From positions 372,001 to 436,000 of the forward strand of contig NZ_JAXCLX010000003.1 of assembly GCF_034044635.1 (NCBI RefSeq): a DNA stretch of 64,000 nucleotides. Direction: 5' to 3'. Made by a program: the position numbers and the translations under genes. This document shows positions 33,852-41,011 of the stretch, one piece after another. Position 1 is the first letter of the stretch; the number at the start of each line of letters is the position of its first letter. Origin of the DNA: Dongia rigui (GTDB taxonomy: Bacteria > Pseudomonadota > Alphaproteobacteria > Dongiales > Dongiaceae). Below the pieces are notes generated by a model, which was not told the DNA's origin, searched no databases, and was given only the letters and a program-made list of their open reading frames with translations.

Positions 33852-35447
33852 ATGACGGCCATCGTCGAAGAAATCCTTGCCGGCGAGAAACGCGCCACCG
33901 GCACCGCCGATATGATGCTGCAGATGGCGGAATGGGCCGCGGCGGCTTTTACCCGTTTCGACCGGGCGCGCGTCGAGAAGATCGCGCGGGCGGCGGCTGA
34001 TGTCGCCTATGCCCATGCCGGCGAACTGGCCGAGGCGGCCGTCCAGGAAACCGGCTTCGGCGTCGCTGCGCATAAGAAGATCAAGAACGAGCTGACTTCG
34101 CGCGGCCTGTTCGACCTCTATTCCAAGGACGACTACTGCTCCGCCCGCATCAAGGCCGAGCTGAAGATGGTAGAGCTGCCGCGCCCGGCCGGCATCGTCT
34201 TTGCCCTCACCCCCTCCACAAACCCAGTCTGCAGCGTCTATTACAAGGTGTTGATGGCGCTTTTCACCCGCAACGCCATCATCATCTCGCCGCATCCGAT
34301 GGCGAAGAACTGCTCTATCCGCGCCGCCAAACTGATGGCGGAAGCAGCGGAGAAAGCTGGTGCACCGACCGGTATCATCCAGATCATCGAACAGCCGAAC
34401 CTGCCGCTGATCGACTATGTGATGAAAAGCCCGCGCGTCGGCGTCATTCTCGCGACCGGCGGTACGCCGATGGTGCGCGCGGCCTATAGCTCCGGCAACC
34501 CTGCGGTTGGCGTGGGGCCTGGTAACGCGCCCGCTTTGGTCGACGACAGCGCCGACCTTAATGAGGCCGCCAAGCGCATTGTCACTTCCAAGAGCTTCGA
34601 CAATTCGATCCTCTGCACCAATGAAAGCGTTGTGCTCGCGGTCGAGAGCATCGCCGACCGGCTGCTGCAGGCATTGAAATCAGCCGGCGCCTATGTGGCA
34701 AAACCGGAAGAAGTCTCGGCCTTGCGCGAGCTTCTGTTCGGCATGGGAACGTTCAACATCGCGGTTCTGGGCAAATCGGCCGCCGAGATCGCCGGCATGG
34801 CCAATATCCGCGTGCCGTCAAATACCCAGATCATTCTCGTTGAGATCGACCGGGTCGGGATCGACGAGCCACTCTCCAAGGAAAAGCTCTGCCCCGTGCT
34901 GGGCTTCTTGCGTGTCCCGCATGCCGATGCCGGCGTCACCCAGGCCCGCGCGCTCATCCGTCTTTCTGGCGCTGGTCATTCGGCGGCGATCCACAGCAAG
35001 AATTCCGCGACGATCCTGAAATACGGTGCCGCTGTGAAGGCGCTGCGCGTGGCCGTGAACGCGCCCTGCAGCCTGGGTGCCGCCGGTTACGGCACGCATC
35101 TGGCGCCTGCCTTCACCATCGGCACCGGTTTCTTCGGCTCCTCCTCCATCGGCGAGAATGTCGGCCCGCAGCACCTCGTGAACTGGACGCGCATCGCCTA
35201 TAACGACGACGCGAAGGAAGCCTTTGGCGATTTCAGCGGCCTCGATGCCAATGCCAGCGGCCCAGCCCTGGCCTTGGGGCTGGAATCGCCAATCTCCCTC
35301 GGTCGCCTGCAGGAAGGCGCCGACGCGGCGCAGGATCCCCTGCCCTTGCCGTCCAGCAGCGCCGGCACGACCAGCGAGATCGACATCATGCGTGAAGAAA
35401 TCCGCCGCATGGTGCTCGAAGAGCTCCGTGGCGCGTTGCGGTCATGA
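33852..35447 (+). CDS. CoA-acylating aldehyde dehydrogenase with C-terminal encapsulation peptide
   Basis: 531 aa. It belongs to the PduP/EutE/AdhE-N class: TPSTNPVCSVYYKVLMAL, VGVGPGNAPALVD and catalytic Cys in FDNSILCTNES (~257). It would convert propionaldehyde (or a relative) to the acyl-CoA. The catalytic core ends at ~490; a Pro/Ser/Ala-rich linker (DPLPLPSSSAGTT) then joins a short amphipathic helix (EIDIMREEIRRMVLEELRGA). This is the classic targeting tail for a microcompartment lumen. Confidence 0.92.
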   Translation: MTAIVEEILAGEKRATGTADMMLQMAEWAAAAFTRFDRARVEKIARAAADVAYAHAGELAEAAVQETGFGVAAHKKIKNELTSRGLFDLYSKDDYCSARIKAELKMVELPRPAGIVFALTPSTNPVCSVYYKVLMALFTRNAIIISPHPMAKNCSIRAAKLMAEAAEKAGAPTGIIQIIEQPNLPLIDYVMKSPRVGVILATGGTPMVRAAYSSGNPAVGVGPGNAPALVDDSADLNEAAKRIVTSKSFDNSILCTNESVVLAVESIADRLLQALKSAGAYVAKPEEVSALRELLFGMGTFNIAVLGKSAAEIAGMANIRVPSNTQIILVEIDRVGIDEPLSKEKLCPVLGFLRVPHADAGVTQARALIRLSGAGHSAAIHSKNSATILKYGAAVKALRVAVNAPCSLGAAGYGTHLAPAFTIGTGFFGSSSIGENVGPQHLVNWTRIAYNDDAKEAFGDFSGLDANASGPALALGLESPISLGRLQEGADAAQDPLPLPSSSAGTTSEIDIMREEIRRMVLEELRGALRS

Positions 35448-35462
35448 GGAAGAACTGAACCC

Positions 35463-36062
35463 ATGGCCGATTTACGTTCCTTCATCTTCATCGACCAGCT
35501 GCAGCCGCAGACGCTCTGCTATATGGCGAGCGGCATGCGTGGCCGCCTGCCGCGCACGCAGATGGCGGCCCAGATCATCGAAGTGGCCCCCGGCCTCGAT
35601 ATTGAAGCTCTGACCGACATCGCCTTGAAACATGCCGAGGTCAGCGGCGGCATGCTCGTGGTCGAGCGGCAATTCGGCTATCTCGAATTTCACTCGCGCT
35701 CGACCGCCGCGGTGAAATCAGCAGCCGATGCCGTGCTGGACGAGCTTGATGCCAGGCGGGAGCAGGCGATGAAGCCGCAGATCCTCGCCTCCAAGATCGT
35801 GACCCGGATTGATAACGGCCATGCCTTCCTGATCAACCGCAACAAATCCGGGTCCATGATCCTGCCCGGCGAATCGCTCTTCGTGCTGGAAATGCAGCCC
35901 GCGTCCTACGCCATCCTGGCGACCAACGAGGCGGAGAAGACCGCCGACATCAAGGTAATCGATTATCGCATGTTCGGTGCCACCGGCCGCGTCTACCTCT
36001 CCGGCGAGGAATCCAATGTGCGCATGGGCGCCGAAGCGGCCCTGGCCGCGCTGGAAGGATGA
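35463..36062 (+). CDS. Tandem-domain microcompartment shell protein (BMC-T), first copy
   Basis: 199 aa, two BMC-like folds: residues ~3-95 (IFIDQLQPQTLCYMASG, AAQIIEVAPGLDIEALTDIA) and ~105-195 (AFLINRNKSGSMILPGESLF, VLEMQPASYAILATNEAEK). BMC-T proteins trimerise into pseudo-hexameric tiles, often with a larger or gated pore. It is similar along its length to the second BMC-T at 37197-37832 (shared IIEVAP, ERQ-G-LE-H, ATNEAEK-like stretches). Its stop overlaps the next start as ATGA. Confidence 0.88.
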   Translation: MADLRSFIFIDQLQPQTLCYMASGMRGRLPRTQMAAQIIEVAPGLDIEALTDIALKHAEVSGGMLVVERQFGYLEFHSRSTAAVKSAADAVLDELDARREQAMKPQILASKIVTRIDNGHAFLINRNKSGSMILPGESLFVLEMQPASYAILATNEAEKTADIKVIDYRMFGATGRVYLSGEESNVRMGAEAALAALEG

Positions 36063-36490
36063 GTATCATGGACAAGGACCTCATCCGCGCTCTCATCCGT
36101 GATGTCATCGCCGAGGAAGTGAAGGCGGTGAAGACCGGGAAATCGCCCGCTGCCGCACCTCACGCCGTACGCATCACCAGCGATGCCGATCTCGCGGCTT
36201 TCGCCAAGGATGTCCTGCGCCTCGCCGCTGACCCACAAATTCGCGCCGCCATCGAAGCAGGTCGTCATCCCTTCCATCTCGCCGGCACGACTCCGTCTGC
36301 CGCATTGTCGCCGGCAGCCGCCACCGGGCAAAGCCACCGCGTCGACAAGGGCGTCGTCACCGAAACCGTCATCGCCAAGCTCGCCAAGGGCGTCTCGCGC
36401 CTCATCCTGGCACCCGGCGTCAGCATCACCCCCTTGGCCCGCGACAAGGCCAAGGCGCGCAACATCAGCGTCGAAAGGATCGGACAATGA
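36059..36490 (+). CDS. Small microcompartment-associated protein of unknown function
   Basis: 143 aa, ATGA-overlapped with the genes on both sides. The N-terminus (MDKDLIRALIRDVIAEEVKA) forms an amphipathic helix resembling encapsulation peptides. The middle is Ala/Pro-rich. The C-terminus reads VDKGVVTETVIAKL...LILAPGVSITPLARDKAKAR, like short segments seen in EutQ/PduL-type and other microcompartment proteins. It is not itself a BMC-fold shell protein. As I remember the mycobacterial RMM locus, an unassigned gene stands at the same point between BMC-T and BMC-P. A cargo adaptor or scaffold is possible. Confidence 0.75.
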   Translation: MSIMDKDLIRALIRDVIAEEVKAVKTGKSPAAAPHAVRITSDADLAAFAKDVLRLAADPQIRAAIEAGRHPFHLAGTTPSAALSPAAATGQSHRVDKGVVTETVIAKLAKGVSRLILAPGVSITPLARDKAKARNISVERIGQ

Positions 36491-36744
36491 TTCGCGGTCG
36501 GGTCGTGGGCCGTTACTGGGCCACCAAGAAGATCGAGCACATTCCGTCAGGGGCCTTCCTGGAAGTGGAGAGCCATGGGGGCGGTCGCATGATTGCCTTT
36601 GACGTGCTGGGTTGCGGCGAGGGCGAGGACGTCCTCATCGTCACCGGCTCCACCGCCGCCTCCTGGCTGGGCGGCGGCAAGATTCCCATCGACGCCCTCA
36701 TCATCGGCTCGCTCGACGAGACGACGAAATCGAAATCCAAATAA
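36487..36744 (+). CDS. Microcompartment vertex protein, EutN/CcmL type (BMC-P)
   Basis: 85 aa, ATGA overlap with the preceding gene. Typical EutN_CcmL start (MIRGRVVGRYWATKKIEHIP), a central LLVVD-like strand (MIAFDVLGCGEGEDVLIVTG), STAASWLGG, and the ending IDALIIGSLD. These pentamers cap the vertices of the icosahedral shell, so its presence argues for a closed compartment. Confidence 0.93.
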   Translation: MIRGRVVGRYWATKKIEHIPSGAFLEVESHGGGRMIAFDVLGCGEGEDVLIVTGSTAASWLGGGKIPIDALIIGSLDETTKSKSK

Positions 36745-36775
36745 CAACCATCTGATCTGAAGCAAGGAGAGAACC

Positions 36776-37057
36776 ATGTCGAACGCTATCGGAATGATCG
36801 AGACCAAGGGTTTCGTCGCGGCCCTGGCCGCGGCCGATGCCATGGTAAAGGCCGCCAATGTGACGGTGGTCGGCCGTGAGGAAGTGGGTGATGGCCTGGT
36901 CGCCGTCATCATCAATGGCGATGTCGGTGCCGTGAAGGCCGCGACCGAAGCCGGTGCCGAAGCTGCCAGCAGCGTCGGCACACTGGTCTCGGTCCACGTC
37001 ATCCCGCGCCCGCATCCCGATCTTGGCAAGCATTTCTCGACCGCCAGCGGGAAGTAA
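36776..37057 (+). CDS. Hexameric microcompartment shell protein (BMC-H)
   Basis: 93 aa, one BMC domain: [20 protein letters not shown], then [36 protein letters not shown] (read as consecutive short motifs [28 protein letters not shown]) and the terminal [11 protein letters not shown]. This is the main shell tile of most microcompartments. AGGAGAG precedes the start. A palindromic repeat separates it from the next gene of the operon. Confidence 0.95.
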   Translation: MSNAIGMIETKGFVAALAAADAMVKAANVTVVGREEVGDGLVAVIINGDVGAVKAATEAGAEAASSVGTLVSVHVIPRPHPDLGKHFSTASGK

Positions 37058-37077
37058 GGGCGAGATGTCGGCAATGG

Positions 37078-37166
37078 TGGATCCCCGGGTCAAGCCCGGG
37101 GATGACGGTGTCTATTGACCTACAAACTTTCTCGTCATGCCCGCGCTTGACCCGGGCATCCACTGG
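37078..37166. repeat. Intergenic palindromic element, copy C, with halves exchanged
   Basis: The half CCCCGGGTCAAGCCCGGGG (about 37083-37101, followed by ATGACGG) comes first, and the half starting CGTCATGCCCGCGCTTGACC (37133-37166) second. This is the reverse of the order in copies A and B. Unlike those, it lies inside an operon, between two same-strand shell genes. Confidence 0.75.
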
Positions 37167-37196
37167 AAGAAGCCATTCTCGGACTGACATGCACCC

Positions 37197-37832
37197 ATGA
37201 CCGAACTTCGCGTCTATCTGCTGGTGAAGGATCTTGCCCGCCAGTTTGCGGCCTATATGTCGACGCCCACCCGGGCGCGTGGCTACCCGCCGATGCAGGG
37301 GGAACATTCCCTCATCATCGAGGTGGCCCCGGCGCTTGCGATCCATCGCATCTGCGACCTGGCACTGAAGACTGCGCCCGACATGGAACCGGGCCTGCTT
37401 TATACCGAGCGGCAATACGGCATCCTGGAACTGCACGCCGCCGATCTCGATCAGTTGAACTTCGCCGGCAACGCGATCCTCAAAGGCATCGGCCAGAAGG
37501 CCGAGGACCAGCTGAAACCGCGGACACTCTACGCCGACATCATCGACAATGTGTCGGACCAGCACGCCATCATCCTCAACCGCACGCGCGAAGCATCAAT
37601 GCTGCTGCCGGGCAAATGCCTACTGGTCTATGAGCTGGAGCCGGCCCTCTTCGCCTCGGTCGCCGCCAATGAGGCGGAGAAGGTGGCCCCCGGCATCACC
37701 CTCGTCGACGTGCAGATGATCGGCGCCAGCGGCCGCCTGTTCATCGCCGGTACACGCAAGGAATGCGAACGCGCCCGCGACCGCATCGATGAGGTACTCG
37801 GCAGCGTGATTGGGCGGTCTGGCAAGGGATAA
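37197..37832 (+). CDS. Tandem-domain microcompartment shell protein (BMC-T), second copy
   Basis: 211 aa, two BMC-like halves: ~3-100 (LRVYLLVKDLARQFAAYMST, HSLIIEVAPALAIHRICDLA, TERQYGILELHA) and ~105-205 (AIILNRTREASMLLPGKCLL, ALFASVAANEAEK). Clear paralog of the 35463-36062 protein. Two different BMC-T, one BMC-H and one BMC-P is the shell set I recall for the RMM compartment. It ends the operon, before a palindromic repeat. Confidence 0.87.
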   Translation: MTELRVYLLVKDLARQFAAYMSTPTRARGYPPMQGEHSLIIEVAPALAIHRICDLALKTAPDMEPGLLYTERQYGILELHAADLDQLNFAGNAILKGIGQKAEDQLKPRTLYADIIDNVSDQHAIILNRTREASMLLPGKCLLVYELEPALFASVAANEAEKVAPGITLVDVQMIGASGRLFIAGTRKECERARDRIDEVLGSVIGRSGKG

Positions 37833-37834
37833 GT

Positions 37835-37940
37835 CCCCTCACCCCGACCCTCTCCCCACTTCGTGGGGCGAGGGAGTTTCGACCGAGCGCGATCTCCAAG
37901 CCCCTCGCCCCTTTGGGGAGAGGGGTTGGGGTGAGGGGTT
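37835..37940. repeat. Intergenic palindromic element of a second family / bidirectional terminator
   Basis: The left arm starts CCCCTCACCCCGACCCTCTC and the right arm is its near reverse complement (GGGGAGAGGGGTTGGGGTGA...), each with an inner hairpin (CCCCACTTCGTGGGG; CCCCTTTGGGG). It is followed on the plus strand by TTTTTCTT. It separates the convergent microcompartment and GMC genes and probably ends transcription. Confidence 0.75.
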
Positions 37941-37944
37941 TTTC

Positions 37945-39606
37945 TTACCGCTGTGCCCTTTCCCAATCCGGATGAATCCAGACCGGCGCATCGCTGGCCG
38001 GCAGGGGCGTTCGCCCCCGAATCATGTCACTGGCTTTCTCGGCAATCATGATGGTGGGCGCGTTGGTGTTGCCGCTGACGATGCGCGGCATGATCGAGGC
38101 ATCGACCACGCGCAAGGCTTCGATCCCATGCACCCGCAGCTGATCGTCGACGACGGCCAGCGTCTCGGTAGCCGCACCCATCTTGCAGGTGCCGACCGGG
38201 TGATAGCAGGTCTCGATCGCGCGCCTGACCCAGGCATCGATCGCGTCATCTGATGTGACATCAATGCCGGGAAACAATTCATCGCCCGCAAAAGGCGCCA
38301 TGGCCTTCTGCGCCAGAATCTCCCGCGTGAGCTTCACGGAAGCCCGCAGATCGGCACGGTCGGCGGGGTCCTTGAGATAGTTGAAAAGGATGGCGGGCGG
38401 CGCCTTCGGATCGCTTGAGCGCGCCTTCACATAGCCGAGGCTCTTCGGCCGCATCAGGTCGATATGCACCTGGAAGGCATGATCGGGCACCGAATCGACC
38501 GTGCCCGGAATGACCGCCAGCGGCATGAAGGTCAGCTGCAGGTCCGGATGCTCGATCCCAGCGCGGCTGCGGATGAAGCCGCCGGCCTCGAAATGGTTGG
38601 TCGAGGCGGCACCGGTCCCGTTCATGAACCATTGCAGGCCGGTCACATATTTCCGGATGCCCTTGGTGACCGGATAGATGGTCGCCTTCTGCTTGCAGCG
38701 ATGCTGGATGACGATATCCGGGTGATCATTGAGATTGCCACCCACACCGGGCAGGGCATGCAGCGCCTTGACGCCGATGGCGTCAAGATGCTCCGGGTCG
38801 CCGATGCCAGACAGCTGCAACAGCTGCGGCGAGTTGATGGCACCACCCGACAGGATGATTTCGCGCGTCGCTTCCGCCGTCTGGACCTCACGCCCGACCG
38901 CGTAAGAAATACTGCGCGCACGGTTGCCCACCAGATTGATTTTCTGCACCAGCGCGCCGGTAATGACGGTGAGATTGGGGCGGGTCAATGCGGGTCGCAA
39001 ATAGCCCTTCGCCGCCGACCAGCGGCGGCCGTCGCGGGTCGTGCGGTCGATGATGCCGAAGCCTTCCTGCTGGCAGCCGTTGACATCCTCGGTCGCCGGA
39101 TAGCCGGCCTCAACGGCCGCATCGATGAAGGCCTGGGTCAACGGCGCGCGCGCGAGATCCGGCCGCGCCACATGCAGCGGCCCGTCGCCACCGTGATAGG
39201 CGTCGCCACCCGTCTGATGGCTTTCCGCCCGCTTGAAATAGGGCAGCAGTTCCGCATAGCTCCAACCGCGCGCCCCCGATTGCGACCAATAGTCATAGTC
39301 GCGCGCATGGCCGCGGATATAAACCATGCCGTTGATCGAAGACGAGCCACCGAGGACACGGCCGCGCGGATGCGTCAGGCGCCGGTTATCGAGATAGGGC
39401 TCGGGCTCGGCGGCATAGGACCAGTTGAAACGGGTCGAGGACAGCAGCTGCCCCATGCCGGAGGGCATGTGGATCGCCCAGTGATTGTCCTTCGGCCCTG
39501 CTTCCAGCAGCAGCACCGTGCAGGCGGCGTCCTCGGTCAGGCGGTTGGCCAGCACGCAGCCGGCCGACCCCGCGCCGATGATGACGTAATCGAATGAGCC
39601 GGACAT
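37945..39606 (-). CDS. GMC-family FAD oxidoreductase (choline dehydrogenase-like)
   Basis: 553 aa from ATG 39606, TGATG-overlapped with the Rieske gene. FAD-binding YVIIGAGSAGCVLANRLTED near residue 6, GMC signature 1 (HPRGRVLGGSSSINGMVYIRG, read around RVLGGSSSINGMVY), signature 2 (SGGAINSPQLLQLSGIG), and the C-terminal catalytic His pair region (CYHPVGTCKMG; SGNTNAPTIMIAEK). It oxidises an alcohol, with choline or another quaternary or polyol substrate likely, using the membrane electron chain or oxygen. It is translationally coupled to a Rieske oxygenase, so it may act on the same compound. Confidence 0.9.
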   Translation of the reverse strand: MSGSFDYVIIGAGSAGCVLANRLTEDAACTVLLLEAGPKDNHWAIHMPSGMGQLLSSTRFNWSYAAEPEPYLDNRRLTHPRGRVLGGSSSINGMVYIRGHARDYDYWSQSGARGWSYAELLPYFKRAESHQTGGDAYHGGDGPLHVARPDLARAPLTQAFIDAAVEAGYPATEDVNGCQQEGFGIIDRTTRDGRRWSAAKGYLRPALTRPNLTVITGALVQKINLVGNRARSISYAVGREVQTAEATREIILSGGAINSPQLLQLSGIGDPEHLDAIGVKALHALPGVGGNLNDHPDIVIQHRCKQKATIYPVTKGIRKYVTGLQWFMNGTGAASTNHFEAGGFIRSRAGIEHPDLQLTFMPLAVIPGTVDSVPDHAFQVHIDLMRPKSLGYVKARSSDPKAPPAILFNYLKDPADRADLRASVKLTREILAQKAMAPFAGDELFPGIDVTSDDAIDAWVRRAIETCYHPVGTCKMGAATETLAVVDDQLRVHGIEALRVVDASIMPRIVSGNTNAPTIMIAEKASDMIRGRTPLPASDAPVWIHPDWERAQR

Positions 39607-40742
39607 CAGCTGCGGATGGCCTGGTAGCACAGCTTGTGGAAATGATGCACCAGATGCTCGCTCTGATTGGGGTGCTCGGTGTCGATGATATAGCGCCCCT
39701 GGATATAGCCTTGCGAATGCAGGCCCTTCTGGTTGCTGACATTAAGCGCGATATCCTCAGGCCCCAATTCCTCATTCATCCAGGCGATCGCTGCTTTGGT
39801 GAGTGCCGGCGTCTCGCGCCCGATCGGTGCGTAATAACCGAAACGCAGCAGCGACTTCTCCGGCTCCAGCGGGATCATCACGAAGGTGCCGATCATGTCG
39901 GTGAAGGGGAAGCAATAGAACGTCGTGTTCGGCCACAGGCCGATATTGAAGAACCAATCGGTCTGCCAGGTCGCCCCCTCGATCGGCAGGCCATAGGCCT
40001 TGTTGGCACCGCCATTGGGCGGCGCCATATAGGTCCACCATTCGCCATGGGGCGTGAGGCGGTACTGGCTGAAATCGATCAGCGAGGCGAGATGCTTATG
40101 CACCGGGCCGGAAAGATCGAAGTGATAACCCTCGATCGAGTTCTCCTGGATCACCTTCCAGTTCGCGTGGACGACGACGTCCACTTCCTCGACCAGGCGC
40201 ACGTTGTCGAGATCGGGCAGGAAGCGGCGCATCTCTCCTTCCGCCCCCGGCGCCATCTCGGCCACCGACTTGGCGTTGTCGTCCAGCGTCACATAGACGA
40301 AGCCGGCAAAGATCTCGAGCCGCACGGGTTTTAGCCCGTAAAGCGCCTTGTCGAAATCCTTGAGGCATTCGGTGCGCGGCGCCGAGCGCAGCGCGCCGTC
40401 CGGGCCATAGCACCAGGAATGATAGCCGCAGCGCAAGACCGCCGGAATCCTGCCGCGGCGCTCGGTCAGCAAGCGATTGCCGCGATGCCGGCAGGCATTG
40501 TGGAAGGCGCGGATCTGGCCGTCCGTATGCGACATGACGAGCACGCTCTGCTCGAAGATCTCCTGCACGATGTAGGAGCCCGGCCCCTTGAACTCGTTCA
40601 CATGGCCGACGACATGCCAGCACTTCATGAAGATGTTCTGCTTCTCATCCTCGAACACCTGCGCGTCGTAGAAGTAAGCGGCGGGCATGGAATGGCCCGT
40701 GGTCGGGTCGCTGTGATCCCACGGCATCACTTGGCTCGGCAT
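39606..40742 (-). CDS. Rieske non-haem iron oxygenase, alpha subunit (quaternary-amine type)
   Basis: 378 aa from ATG 40742 (CAGGAG upstream). Rieske cluster: C-R-H in NACRHRGNRL and C-x2-H in LRCGYHSWCY. Mononuclear Fe site: ENSIEGYHFDLSGPVHKHL with a later Asp. The family includes choline, glycine-betaine, carnitine and stachydrine oxygenases and other demethylases. No reductase gene is adjacent. It heads a two-gene operon with the GMC dehydrogenase and is divergent from a GlxA-type regulator, a common layout for quaternary-amine catabolism. Confidence 0.88.
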   Translation of the reverse strand: MPSQVMPWDHSDPTTGHSMPAAYFYDAQVFEDEKQNIFMKCWHVVGHVNEFKGPGSYIVQEIFEQSVLVMSHTDGQIRAFHNACRHRGNRLLTERRGRIPAVLRCGYHSWCYGPDGALRSAPRTECLKDFDKALYGLKPVRLEIFAGFVYVTLDDNAKSVAEMAPGAEGEMRRFLPDLDNVRLVEEVDVVVHANWKVIQENSIEGYHFDLSGPVHKHLASLIDFSQYRLTPHGEWWTYMAPPNGGANKAYGLPIEGATWQTDWFFNIGLWPNTTFYCFPFTDMIGTFVMIPLEPEKSLLRFGYYAPIGRETPALTKAAIAWMNEELGPEDIALNVSNQKGLHSQGYIQGRYIIDTEHPNQSEHLVHHFHKLCYQAIRS

Positions 40743-40923
40743 GGAGAACTCCTGGGCGTCAAATCGTGATGCCTGATGGTGCAAATCTTGTGGCCCGCCC
40801 ATCCGATGGAAACGGTCGCGCGACTGTCGCTTTGTTGCGAGTATGGTTAATCCTCAAGTTACTGATATATAAATATTATTCCAGAAATCACTTGTGGGGA
40901 CGCAAAGCGTCGCGCCATCAAAT

Positions 40924-40953
40924 TGACTTTTTTGGACATTCTTCGTCCATTAT
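40924..40953 (+). promoter_or_regulatory. Candidate sigma-70 promoter of the GlxA-type regulator
   Basis: TTGACT (40924-40929), 18 bp, CATTAT (40948-40953). Between them is an inverted repeat TGGAC (40933-40937) / GTCCA (40945-40949), which could be an operator. The region is AT-rich compared with its surroundings and lies in the divergent gap before the Rieske gene. Confidence 0.4.
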
Positions 40954-41011
40954 GTGCTGGCTCCAGATTGCCTGTTCGGATGGAATGAGCCCGCCCCACG
41001 GAGCTTAAGCC

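Noticed and set aside
32088-34295. A 735-aa minus-strand open frame opposite the kinase, aminotransferase and ALDH genes
   Set aside because: Spans several well-supported genes on the other strand, has no recognisable domain and His/Gln/Ala-biased composition.
35463-37832. Reading the locus as a PDU or EUT microcompartment because a diol dehydratase and acylating ALDH are present
   Set aside because: The kinase/class III PLP enzyme pair, the shell set (two BMC-T, one BMC-P, one BMC-H) and the C-terminal targeting tail fit RMM better; typical PDU/EUT genes are absent and the dehydratase is 8 kb away with no targeting peptide.
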